Positions 1-5,323 of a stretch of 5,323 nucleotides of DNA are shown here, piece after piece (positions within the stretch are counted from its first letter, which is position 1; the number at the start of each line of letters is the position of its first letter). Source of the stretch: JAQBQQ01 sp964633955 (GTDB lineage Bacteria > Patescibacteriota > Gracilibacteria > Peribacterales > Peribacteraceae); the NCBI GenBank assembly GCA_964633955.1, contig CAZWIA010000044.1, positions 1-5,323 on the forward strand, written 5' to 3'. The notes under the pieces were generated by a model. The model saw only the letters and a program-made list of their open reading frames with translations, searched no databases and was not told where the DNA came from. The position numbers and the translations under genes are program-made.

Positions 1-565
<565 letters not shown>

Positions 566-716
566 TTCTCATCTCTTGCGCTCCCGGGTACAGAGCTTGC
601 TCTGGGCCCGCAGGGCGAAGAGTACTGTTCGTGTGCTACAACGTGGATACGGTGTAGCAGCGAGACATTTGGTCTTCACTTCTTATTATCCTGATTCATT
701 CTTTCTGATCCCTGCG
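566..716 (+). other. 23S-5S internal transcribed spacer with two hairpins, no tRNA
   Basis: About 150 bases separate the two rRNA genes. No tRNA cloverleaf is visible. An imperfect long hairpin spans 573-622: CTCTT/AAGAG at the base, a CGGG/CCCG block, and a perfect top CAGAG-CTTG-CTCTG with a CUUG tetraloop, a known stable loop type. A second hairpin has a 7-bp stem TGCTACA (634-640) with TGTAGCA (653-659) and a 12-base loop. These probably fold in the pre-rRNA and may take part in processing, which is an inference. Confidence 0.75.
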
Positions 717-846
717 TCCTGGTGCCTCTAGCGGCGGGGCCACACCCGTTCCCATCCCGAACACGGCAGTTAAGCCCGTCAGCGCCGATGGTAGCCGGCC
801 GTCCGGCCTGTGAGAGTAGGTCGGTGCCAGGACACAGGGATCAGAA
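703..846 (+). repeat. Inverted repeat flanking 5S rRNA (extended processing stem)
   Basis: Bases 703-714 (TTCTGATCCCTG) and 835-846 (CAGGGATCAGAA) are perfect reverse complements over 12 bp. They lie immediately outside the 5S terminal helix (717-726 with 823-832), separated from it only by a 2x2 internal loop (715-716 CG against 833-834 CA). In the precursor the 5S terminal stem would thus be extended to about 22 paired positions, a natural substrate for a double-strand-specific or maturase-type ribonuclease. The pairing is seen directly; the processing role is inferred. Confidence 0.85.
717..832 (+). rRNA. rrf: 5S ribosomal RNA
   Basis: This is a complete 5S rRNA of about 116 bases. The conserved core CCCGTTCCCATCCCGAACAC (747-766), the GCAGTTAAGCCC block just after it and GCCGATGGTAG (784-794) are diagnostic. 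Helix I forms between TCCTGGTGCC (717-726) and GGTGCCAGGA (823-832), ten pairs including G-U wobbles, which fixes the approximate ends. It lies in the same orientation 3' of the 23S gene, so it is the distal gene of an rRNA operon. The mature ends may shift by one or two bases. Confidence 0.97.
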
Positions 847-860
847 TCCGAACTTCAGCT

Positions 861-889
861 AAGAGGGGCCGTGAAAGCGGTCTCTTTTT
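861..889 (+). terminator. Intrinsic terminator of the rRNA operon
   Basis: AAGAG (861-865) pairs with CTCTT (882-886) and CCG (869-871) pairs with CGG (878-880) around the loop TGAAAG, with unequal internal bases (866-868 opposite 881). The descending arm runs into five T residues (885-889). Its position 29 bases after the 5S gene fits transcription termination of the operon. The stem is imperfect, so confidence is moderate. Confidence 0.7.
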
Positions 890-983
890 ACGTGTTTCGA
901 GAATGTGTGTCGGTCGAGTAGTAGGCGCAAGCGATGTCTGTTTGGGTTGAAGTCGCTGATGGTCCATGAACGGATCTGGTGCT

Positions 984-1045
984 GCCCCCACCCCCGGCCC
1001 CTCCCCCCTGGGGGAGGGGTGGCGCCGCAGCGCCGGGGAGAGGGC
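984..1045. repeat. Compact GC-rich palindromic element (two hairpins on a shared stem)
   Basis: This is a 62-base element in the gene-poor stretch 890-1118. Hairpin one is a perfect 10-bp stem: 998-1007 pairs with 1010-1019, with only CT between the arms. Hairpin two is GGCGC (1021-1025) with GCGCC (1030-1034) and loop CGCA. An outer stem brackets both: CCCC (992-995) with GGGG (1035-1038), then GCCC (984-987) with GGGC (1042-1045). The whole can fold as a three-way junction. No T-run follows, so it is not a standard terminator. It resembles the C/G-rich REP-type intergenic palindromes dispersed in many bacterial genomes, but a single copy in this window cannot prove dispersal. Confidence 0.65.
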
Positions 1046-1118
1046 TTCCGAGGAATGGCTACCATAAGCCCTGTTTATTGCGTACACTTCGCCTCTCCCT
1101 ATCCGTCTTCCTCTTCGT

Positions 1119-1853
1119 ATGAACAAGAAACTCCTCCCTCTCCTCCTGGTCGCCGGCGTCATCCTGGTCGCGCTGGGCATTGTATTTGGTCGCACGTTGG
1201 ATACCGCGGTGAATTCGGATGGTTCAGCCACATCGAGCGTGAGCTCATCCGAATCTTCAAGCAGTGAATCCTCCGTCAGTTCAACGGGTTCGGTCGCCTT
1301 GGGTACCACCAAAGAGTTCTTCTGCGGCGGACAGGTGCCGGAGGCGTGGAGCGTATATCAGAGCAACGTGATGGAGAGCGGAGAGTTCGCGGATGCAGAG
1401 GATATGATTACGAAGATTCGCCAGGGAGCGAGTGAATTCATGCCCCTCGCTTTTTCTGCGGCTGAAGAGGGGGCGTGGTTGGACGGGATTGATGAGATGA
1501 GAGGGTCAACTCAGCTGGGCATCTTGGTGATGCCGGGTTCAGAGGTTGAGCGGGTGGTGGAAGCGCTCAAGTTGGAAGATCTGCCGGGGCGTGAGTGGTC
1601 GCAGAGGGTGGTCGATTCCCATACGGCGCACGTCTTGCGGCGTACGGGGGTCTCAGGAGGCGATTTCCTCTTCCTCGCCTGGAAGGAGCGCGCGCCGGAG
1701 GGCGATGACAGCTTTGATAAAGGACTCGTCATCTACCGTTGGGGAGGCGGCGAGCACGGCGGCACGCTCAATGAGCTGGCGTTCGATCAATTCCTGGATA
1801 CGCTGGCACTGGAGGACTGCCTGGGGGCGTCCTACCCGGTGGTCCAGAATTGA
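1119..1853 (+). CDS. Membrane-anchored surface protein with Ser-rich linker, function unknown
   Basis: A 244-residue protein I do not recognise. Residues 1-4 (MNKK) are positively charged and residues 5-23 form one hydrophobic helix, giving a signal anchor or uncleaved signal peptide; no lipobox Cys follows. Residues 32-58 are a Ser-dominated, low-complexity linker broken by Glu and Val, of the kind that holds a domain away from the membrane. Residues 62-244 form a soluble, acidic alpha/beta-looking domain that would face outward. Its only cysteines, C69 and C234, sit near the two ends of the domain and could form a disulfide. The start is supported by the hydrophobic N-terminus beginning right at this ATG and an in-frame TAA at 1065 with no ATG, GTG or TTG between. 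The leader lacks a Shine-Dalgarno sequence and is pyrimidine-rich. The gene is convergent with the SLH protein gene, 102 bases away. A weak TACACT (1083-1088) could be its -10 element. Function is unknown. Confidence 0.87.
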   Translation: MNKKLLPLLLVAGVILVALGIVFGRTLDTAVNSDGSATSSVSSSESSSSESSVSSTGSVALGTTKEFFCGGQVPEAWSVYQSNVMESGEFADAEDMITKIRQGASEFMPLAFSAAEEGAWLDGIDEMRGSTQLGILVMPGSEVERVVEALKLEDLPGREWSQRVVDSHTAHVLRRTGVSGGDFLFLAWKERAPEGDDSFDKGLVIYRWGGGEHGGTLNELAFDQFLDTLALEDCLGASYPVVQN

Positions 1854-1955
1854 ACAGCATGCTCGCTCAAAACGCCTGCCGCTCCGAGCGAAGACGAGGG
1901 AGACGGGCGTGTTGTTGGAGAGTCGTGGTTCGTCTTTGGTCACCATGACCATTGC
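1854..1955. other. Convergent intergenic gap without a convincing terminator
   Basis: The gap between two genes that face each other holds only weak inverted repeats: TCGCTC (1863-1868) with GAGCGA (1886-1891), and TGGTCA (1937-1942) with TGACCA (1946-1951) around CCA. Neither arm is followed by a T-run on either strand. Termination here may be factor-dependent, or transcripts may overlap. Confidence 0.4.
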
Positions 1956-3602
1956 TCACCGGCAGCTCACGTTGGTGGCCACGCTCACCAGTTTACTGAA
2001 CTCCGCGCGGTTCACCGGGGCGTCCGGTCGGACTGTGCCGGTGGGGTCACCGGCCATGATGCCGTAGCCGGTCAGCGTATGGATGTCCGCCGCGTACGGG
2101 TGGCTGTCCGGGAGATCGCCAAAGCTGATGACCTTGGGCCGGGTCTGCAGCTGGAACGCGTCCACGATCGCTCGGGCGATCTCCCCGCGGGTGGCGGGCC
2201 GGTTGCCATCCAGCGTGCCGCTCTGGTGCAGCCGCCAGTTGGCTTCCTCCGCTCGCGTGACATACCGCTCAAACCACTGGCCACGGGCTAGCGCGTTGCG
2301 GGATGGCCCGGCGCTCTCTCCCTGGCCGATGGAGAGGAGGAGCATCTTGGTGGCTTCCCCGTGCGTCACCGCGTTGGCCGGGCCAAAGAGGCCCGTGAGG
2401 CGGCCCTGGGCATCCCGGTAGCCGCCGGCAATCTGGCCGCGTAAGGCAAACCGCACGTACTTGGCAAACCAGGCGTCTCCGGCAACGTCCCGGAAGGTGA
2501 TGATCTGCCCCTCAATGGGCAGGGTGAGAGGGGCTGGCGTGCTCTTATATGTCAGGAGCGCCCGGGCCTCCTGGCAGAGGCTCTCGGCGATCTGCGCGTC
2601 TCCGATCGGGATGGGCGGGTTCACGATCGCGGAGCTGCTCTGCGCGTAGACGGGGGCGCTGCTGGAACTGGAAGCTACGCACTGTCCGCAGTCCGCCGGA
2701 CAGGCGGTGCAGGATTCCCGCCGGGAGCAGACGCCGTCCCCGCACAGGGCGCCGGCGGACACCACCACGCGCAGGGTGAAGTTGAACGGGTTCTCATCCG
2801 TGTCGCTGGTGGGGAACTGGATGCCGTAGGTGTACGTGCCGGCCAGATCCGCACTGGCGCGGATGGAGAAAGTCTGGCGCTCGTCCGGCGCCAGTGTGCC
2901 CCCCGTGAGCGCCGCGGCTACGGTGAACCCCTCTGCTGCGGCGTTCAGCGTGCCCACGGTCAAGGGCGCGCTCCCCAGGTTACGGACAGTGAAGGTTTTG
3001 ATGAGAGGAGTTCCCCGGGGCGTGTTGTAGGTCACGGTGCCGCCGTCCGCGATGTGGGTGGTTCCCTCTGCCACATCCACCTCCGGTCCGCTGGCGGACT
3101 GGGTGGTGTAGCCGGCGCTCACGGTGCTCTGCAGGATGTCCCCCGCGCTGGCGTAGTCCAGCACGTCGGTCGCCGGTTGGTCGATCGTCACGGTGGCCTG
3201 GCCGCTGCCGATGGCCTGCAAGCGCAGCCGCATCACATGACCGTTCGTGCCGCTGTAGCCTTGGTCGAACCGCACCCGGGAGAATGTGATCTGGTTGCCG
3301 TTCACGCGCGGGTTCACCACATCCTGGTCGAACACGGAGCCGTCCGCGGAGGAAGAGACGTACTGCAGGTTGTCTGAGAGCGTGATCCGCACGTCCACGC
3401 CCGCTACCGCCTGTCCGCCCGTGGTGAGCTTCACGTCCACGTCAAACGCCATGCCGACCGTATACGTCCCGGTCTGGGGAGTGACGCTGAGGGTGGCGGT
3501 AGGCGCCGCGTCCGCCGCCTGCTGCCGGGAAGCCACAATGCCAATCATGAAGAGCGCCAGCGCGCCGGTGACGATCAAGCCGCGGGTGTTGACCATGGGC
3601 AA
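1956..3602 (-). CDS. Secreted modular surface protein: cohesin-like, choice-of-anchor-type, six-Cys motif, three SLH repeats
   Basis: A 548-residue exported protein. Residues 8-33 give a signal peptide with probable cleavage after the AADAA stretch. Residues 35-166 look like a cohesin-type beta domain (VGMAFDVDVKL, then AGVDVRITLSDNLQYVS, then MRLRLQAIGSGQATVTI). Residues 172-283 match the choice-of-anchor D/HYDIN-like pattern (FTVRNLGSAPLTVGTL, LAPDERQTFSI, SDTDENPFNFTL). Residues 287-308 hold six Cys (C287, C292, C298, C301, C305, C308) in a CGDGxC...CPADCGQC motif. A Ser run and Pro-rich linker (311-333) precede the C-terminal SLH module: repeat 1 about 370-427 (FRDV...THGEATKML), a degenerate repeat 2 about 442-484 (TRGEIARAI), and repeat 3 about 494-543 (FGDLPDSHPY...NRAEFSKLV). 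SLH modules bind secondary cell-wall polymers, so it is probably wall- or S-layer-attached; the ligand of the cohesin-like part is unknown. C343 and C547 bracket the SLH module and could pair. The start is TTG at 3602, with GGAGGA 9 bases upstream; ATG at 3596 is an alternative that removes two residues. Confidence 0.94.
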   Translation of the reverse strand: MPMVNTRGLIVTGALALFMIGIVASRQQAADAAPTATLSVTPQTGTYTVGMAFDVDVKLTTGGQAVAGVDVRITLSDNLQYVSSSADGSVFDQDVVNPRVNGNQITFSRVRFDQGYSGTNGHVMRLRLQAIGSGQATVTIDQPATDVLDYASAGDILQSTVSAGYTTQSASGPEVDVAEGTTHIADGGTVTYNTPRGTPLIKTFTVRNLGSAPLTVGTLNAAAEGFTVAAALTGGTLAPDERQTFSIRASADLAGTYTYGIQFPTSDTDENPFNFTLRVVVSAGALCGDGVCSRRESCTACPADCGQCVASSSSSAPVYAQSSSAIVNPPIPIGDAQIAESLCQEARALLTYKSTPAPLTLPIEGQIITFRDVAGDAWFAKYVRFALRGQIAGGYRDAQGRLTGLFGPANAVTHGEATKMLLLSIGQGESAGPSRNALARGQWFERYVTRAEEANWRLHQSGTLDGNRPATRGEIARAIVDAFQLQTRPKVISFGDLPDSHPYAADIHTLTGYGIMAGDPTGTVRPDAPVNRAEFSKLVSVATNVSCR

Positions 3603-3611
3603 GGGGCGGAA

Positions 3612-3617
3612 TCCTCC
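3612..3617 (-). promoter_or_regulatory. Shine-Dalgarno sequence GGAGGA of the SLH protein gene
   Basis: Read on the - strand, GGAGGA ends 9 bases before TTG (3602) and 15 bases before ATG (3596). The usual spacing favours the TTG start. It is the only clear Shine-Dalgarno sequence among the three genes in this window. Confidence 0.6.
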
Positions 3618-3619
3618 AC

Positions 3620-3648
3620 AGTATGGAACGCTGTCAGCCGCCTGTCAT
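3620..3648 (-). promoter_or_regulatory. Putative sigma70-type promoter of the SLH protein gene
   Basis: On the - strand, ATGACA (3648-3643; 5 of 6 to TTGACA) and CATACT (3625-3620; 4 of 6 to TATAAT) are separated by exactly 17 bases. Against it, a start site 6-7 bases after the -10 would fall inside the GGAGGA sequence and leave a very short leader. The call is therefore tentative. Confidence 0.33.
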
Positions 3649-3700
3649 GGGGGCCCATCTTGCGGCAATTGCGGAAACGATGGTTGGATACTAAAGGCTG

Positions 3701-3770
3701 AAAACGGTGCACAGGGCAAAAGGGATGACGGGTCATCATTCCTTTTTGCCGTTTTGACCCTTTTTGCCCT
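3701..3770 (-). terminator. Nested hairpin region, probable 3' end of the nuclease transcript
   Basis: The region lies 19 bases past the stop codon of the nuclease gene and upstream of the SLH gene. On the + strand, the segment AGGGCAAAAGGG (3713-3724) can pair with CCTTTTTGCC (3741-3750), extended inside by GATGA/TCATC (3724-3728 with 3733-3737), or with CCCTTTTTGCCCT (3758-3770). AAAACGG (3701-3707) can also pair with CCGTTTT (3749-3755). Read on the - strand the last pairing ends in CCGTTTTC, a short T-run. A terminator is the simplest explanation because of the position, but the U-tract is weak. Confidence 0.5.
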
Positions 3771-3788
3771 TTCGTTCGTGTGTTCGAT

Positions 3789-5204
3789 TCAGATTTCCAC
3801 CGCTTCCTCCCGCGCTGGTAGGTGCACCTGGCACCCCTTCACGCGCCGCAGGCGCTCGGCCATAGGTTCCATCTGGTCCACTTCTCCATGGACCAGAATC
3901 ACGCGGGAAAGGCCCTGCACCTCGCAGACATAGCGGTCTAAATCCGCCATGTCCCCGTGGCCGGAGTACGCGTCCACTTGCACCACTTCCGCCCGCTTCT
4001 CATAGGTCTGGTCAAAGATCCGTACTTGTCGCACCGTAGGATCCACGATCTTCCGTCCCAGCGTGTGCTCCGCCATGAATCCCACGGCCAGGATCGTGTT
4101 GCGGTGGTCTTCGATCGTATTCCGCAAGTGGTGACGGATGCGGCCGGCCTCACACATGCCGGAGGCGGCCATGATGATCATGGGGCCGGGCGTGCCGTTT
4201 AAGGCCTTGCTCTCTTCCGTGGTCTCCGTGTAGCGCACCAGGCTGAAGTGGAACGGATTGTGGGCGCGGGAGAGGAAATCTTTGAACATCTGCTCGTCAT
4301 AGCACTCAGGATGCTTCATGAAGACCTCCGTCACGTTCCCCGCCAGCGGGGAGTCCACGATGATGGGAATAGCCGGGATCTCCTTGCGGTCCCACAGTAC
4401 GTGGAGGTCATAGACGATCTCCTGCGTCCGTTCCAGGGAGAACGCCGGGATGATCACCTTGCCGCCGCGCTGGGCCGTCTTCATGATCGCCTCCCGCAGG
4501 TGGCGCATGGCGCTCTGTACGTCTTCATGGCTGCGGTTGCCGTAGGTGGACTCGCAGATCAGGGTCTCTACCGGCGGCATGGAAGAGGGGTCCCGGATGA
4601 TCGGCAGGGTCGATCGGCCCAGATCGCCGCTGAAGCCGATCATACGCGTCTTGCCCCCCTCGCTCACTTCCAGAACGACCATGGCGGACCCCACGATGTG
4701 TCCGGCGTCCAAAAACTGCGCCCGCACGCCCGGCACCACCTGGAACCACTCGCCGTAGTTGATGCCGCGGAAGATCTCCATGCAGGCCACTGCATCCTCC
4801 TGGGTGTAGAGGGGGCCATCGATCGGGATGCGGGTTTCCCGCAGCCGCCGGTGGAAGTACTCCTCGTCCATCTCCTGGATGTAACCGCCGTCCTTCAGCA
4901 TCACGGCTGCCAAATCGACCGTGGCATAGGTGGCGTAGACAGGGCCTCTGTAGCCTTTCTTGTAGAGCAGGGGGATACGGCCGGCGTGGTCCATATGGGC
5001 GTGGCTCAGGACCAGGGCGTCTATGTCTCTGGCGGGGTTAAACGTGAAGCCGGCGTTCTTCTCCACCGCTTCCGTCCGCTTCCCCTGGAAGAGCCCGCAG
5101 TCCAGCAGGATGCGGTACTCGCGGTCGGATCCGGTGGGTTTGACCCGGAGTTCATGGCAGGTGCCCGTCACTTCACGCGCCGCGCCATGGGGGATGATGT
5201 GCAT
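3789..5204 (-). CDS. MBL-fold/beta-CASP/RMMBL RNA nuclease (CPSF73/YSH1-like)
   Basis: A 471-residue cytoplasmic zinc-dependent nuclease of the beta-CASP family, whose members cleave RNA endonucleolytically and/or as exonucleases in RNA processing and decay. All metal-binding motifs are present: motif 1 D35 (LLDCGLFQG), motif 2 H68-A-H70-M-D72-H73, motif 3 H169 (LDAGHIVGSA), motif 4 D194 (FSGDLGR), and the C-terminal RMMBL histidine H416 (YSGHGD). The beta-CASP insert shows motif A E218 (CESTYGNR), DSPLA at 284-288, the motif B region with H358/H359 (SGMCEAGRIRHHL) and the GFMAEHTLGR segment at 375-384. Length and motif order fit the single-unit bacterial YSH1-like proteins (TTHA0252 type), not the longer RNase J, and there is no KH domain as in archaeal aCPSF1. 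No signal peptide. The ATG at 5204 places the first beta strand (HIIPHGAAREVTGTCHEL) exactly where the family begins. The leader lacks a Shine-Dalgarno sequence. Exact substrate is unknown. Confidence 0.97.
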   Translation of the reverse strand: MHIIPHGAAREVTGTCHELRVKPTGSDREYRILLDCGLFQGKRTEAVEKNAGFTFNPARDIDALVLSHAHMDHAGRIPLLYKKGYRGPVYATYATVDLAAVMLKDGGYIQEMDEEYFHRRLRETRIPIDGPLYTQEDAVACMEIFRGINYGEWFQVVPGVRAQFLDAGHIVGSAMVVLEVSEGGKTRMIGFSGDLGRSTLPIIRDPSSMPPVETLICESTYGNRSHEDVQSAMRHLREAIMKTAQRGGKVIIPAFSLERTQEIVYDLHVLWDRKEIPAIPIIVDSPLAGNVTEVFMKHPECYDEQMFKDFLSRAHNPFHFSLVRYTETTEESKALNGTPGPMIIMAASGMCEAGRIRHHLRNTIEDHRNTILAVGFMAEHTLGRKIVDPTVRQVRIFDQTYEKRAEVVQVDAYSGHGDMADLDRYVCEVQGLSRVILVHGEVDQMEPMAERLRRVKGCQVHLPAREEAVEI

Positions 5205-5235
5205 ACGATGTGGGGAAGGAAGCCAGTCTGCGGCA

Positions 5236-5263
5236 AGTATGGCGGAGCGCGCCCCGGGCGCAA
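5236..5263 (-). promoter_or_regulatory. Putative promoter of the beta-CASP nuclease gene
   Basis: On the - strand, TTGCGC (5263-5258; 3 of 6 to TTGACA) is followed after 16 bases by CATACT (5241-5236; 4 of 6 to TATAAT). The -10 ends 31 bases before the ATG, predicting a leader of roughly 24 bases. The same CATACT hexamer precedes the SLH protein gene. The -35 match is weak, so this is tentative. Confidence 0.3.
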
Positions 5264-5279
5264 GACGAGCGGCAAGCTT

Positions 5280-5309
5280 TGAGCGGCGAGCAGTCCTACT
5301 CGCCGCTCA
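5280..5309. other. Perfect 11-bp hairpin upstream of the nuclease gene
   Basis: TGAGCGGCGAG (5280-5290) and CTCGCCGCTCA (5299-5309) are perfect complements around the 8-base loop CAGTCCTA. Neither strand has a T-run next to it, so a classical intrinsic terminator is not shown. It could end a neighbouring transcript outside the window or mark an upstream regulatory site of the nuclease gene. GAGCGGCAAG (5267-5276) is a near copy of the left arm. Confidence 0.6.
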
Positions 5310-5323
5310 TTCCGCAGGCCTGA

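Noticed and set aside
905..1267. 120-residue + strand open frame through the palindromic element
   Set aside because: Low-complexity Pro/Arg product derived from the palindrome; it overlaps the start of the 1119-1853 gene in another frame, where the signal anchor is convincing.
779..1312. 177-residue open frame on the - strand across the 5S end, terminator, palindrome and start of the surface protein gene
   Set aside because: It overlaps 5S rRNA and a well-supported CDS. Its composition follows the GC-rich palindrome and the complement of the Ser codons.
3660..3675. Short direct repeat TTGCGG-CAA-TTGCGG containing the palindrome GCAATTGC
   Set aside because: Too short to distinguish from chance in one copy; noted only because it lies upstream of the SLH gene promoter region.
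3286..3933. 215-residue + strand open frame spanning the gap between the two - strand genes
   Set aside because: It covers the ends of two well-supported genes and the hairpin region, with no domain and no start signal.
4248..5282. 344-residue + strand open frame antisense to the nuclease gene
   Set aside because: It is the complement of a gene with intact catalytic motifs. The translated product is His/Arg/Val-rich without domains, as expected for a shadow frame in GC-rich DNA.

Overview
The window is bacterial. It opens with the last ~565 bases of a 23S rRNA gene and a linked 5S rRNA gene on the + strand. Three protein genes follow, all rich in G+C and all ending in TGA. A Ser-rich, membrane-anchored surface protein, a second surface protein with a Cys cluster, Ser-run linker and SLH repeats, and unusual rRNA details suggest a candidate-phyla-radiation (Patescibacteria) genome, perhaps Peregrinibacteria/Peribacteria-like. 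This is inference from protein style, not a phylogenetic result. TGA as the stop in all three genes argues against the recoded lineages (Gracilibacteria/Absconditabacteria code 25, Mycoplasma code 4).

Layout. Bases 1-565 are the 23S 3' end (peptidyl-transferase loop, A-loop, sarcin-ricin loop), with an enlarged hairpin in domain V. Bases 566-716 are a spacer with two hairpins and no tRNA. Bases 717-832 are 5S rRNA, flanked by a perfect 12-bp inverted repeat that lengthens its terminal helix, then an intrinsic terminator at 861-889. Bases 890-1118 hold no gene but contain a compact GC-rich palindromic element (984-1045). Bases 1119-1853 (+) encode an unrecognised membrane-anchored protein with a Ser-rich linker. 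Bases 1956-3602 (-) encode a secreted modular surface protein (cohesin-like domain, choice-of-anchor/HYDIN-like beta domain, six-Cys motif, Ser linker, three SLH repeats). Bases 3789-5204 (-) encode a complete MBL/beta-CASP/RMMBL RNA nuclease of the CPSF73/YSH1 type. The final 119 bases hold a putative promoter for that nuclease and a strong 11-bp hairpin.

How it fits together. The rRNA genes form the tail of a ribosomal operon. The + strand surface protein and the - strand SLH protein are convergent, and both act outside the membrane, but nothing shows that they cooperate. The nuclease is a cytoplasmic RNA-processing enzyme separated from the SLH gene by 186 bases containing nested hairpins, so the two are probably separate transcription units. 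I see no defence system, mobile element with a transposase, CRISPR array or other clear multi-gene novel system. The unusual content is in RNA structure, small repeats and domain architecture.
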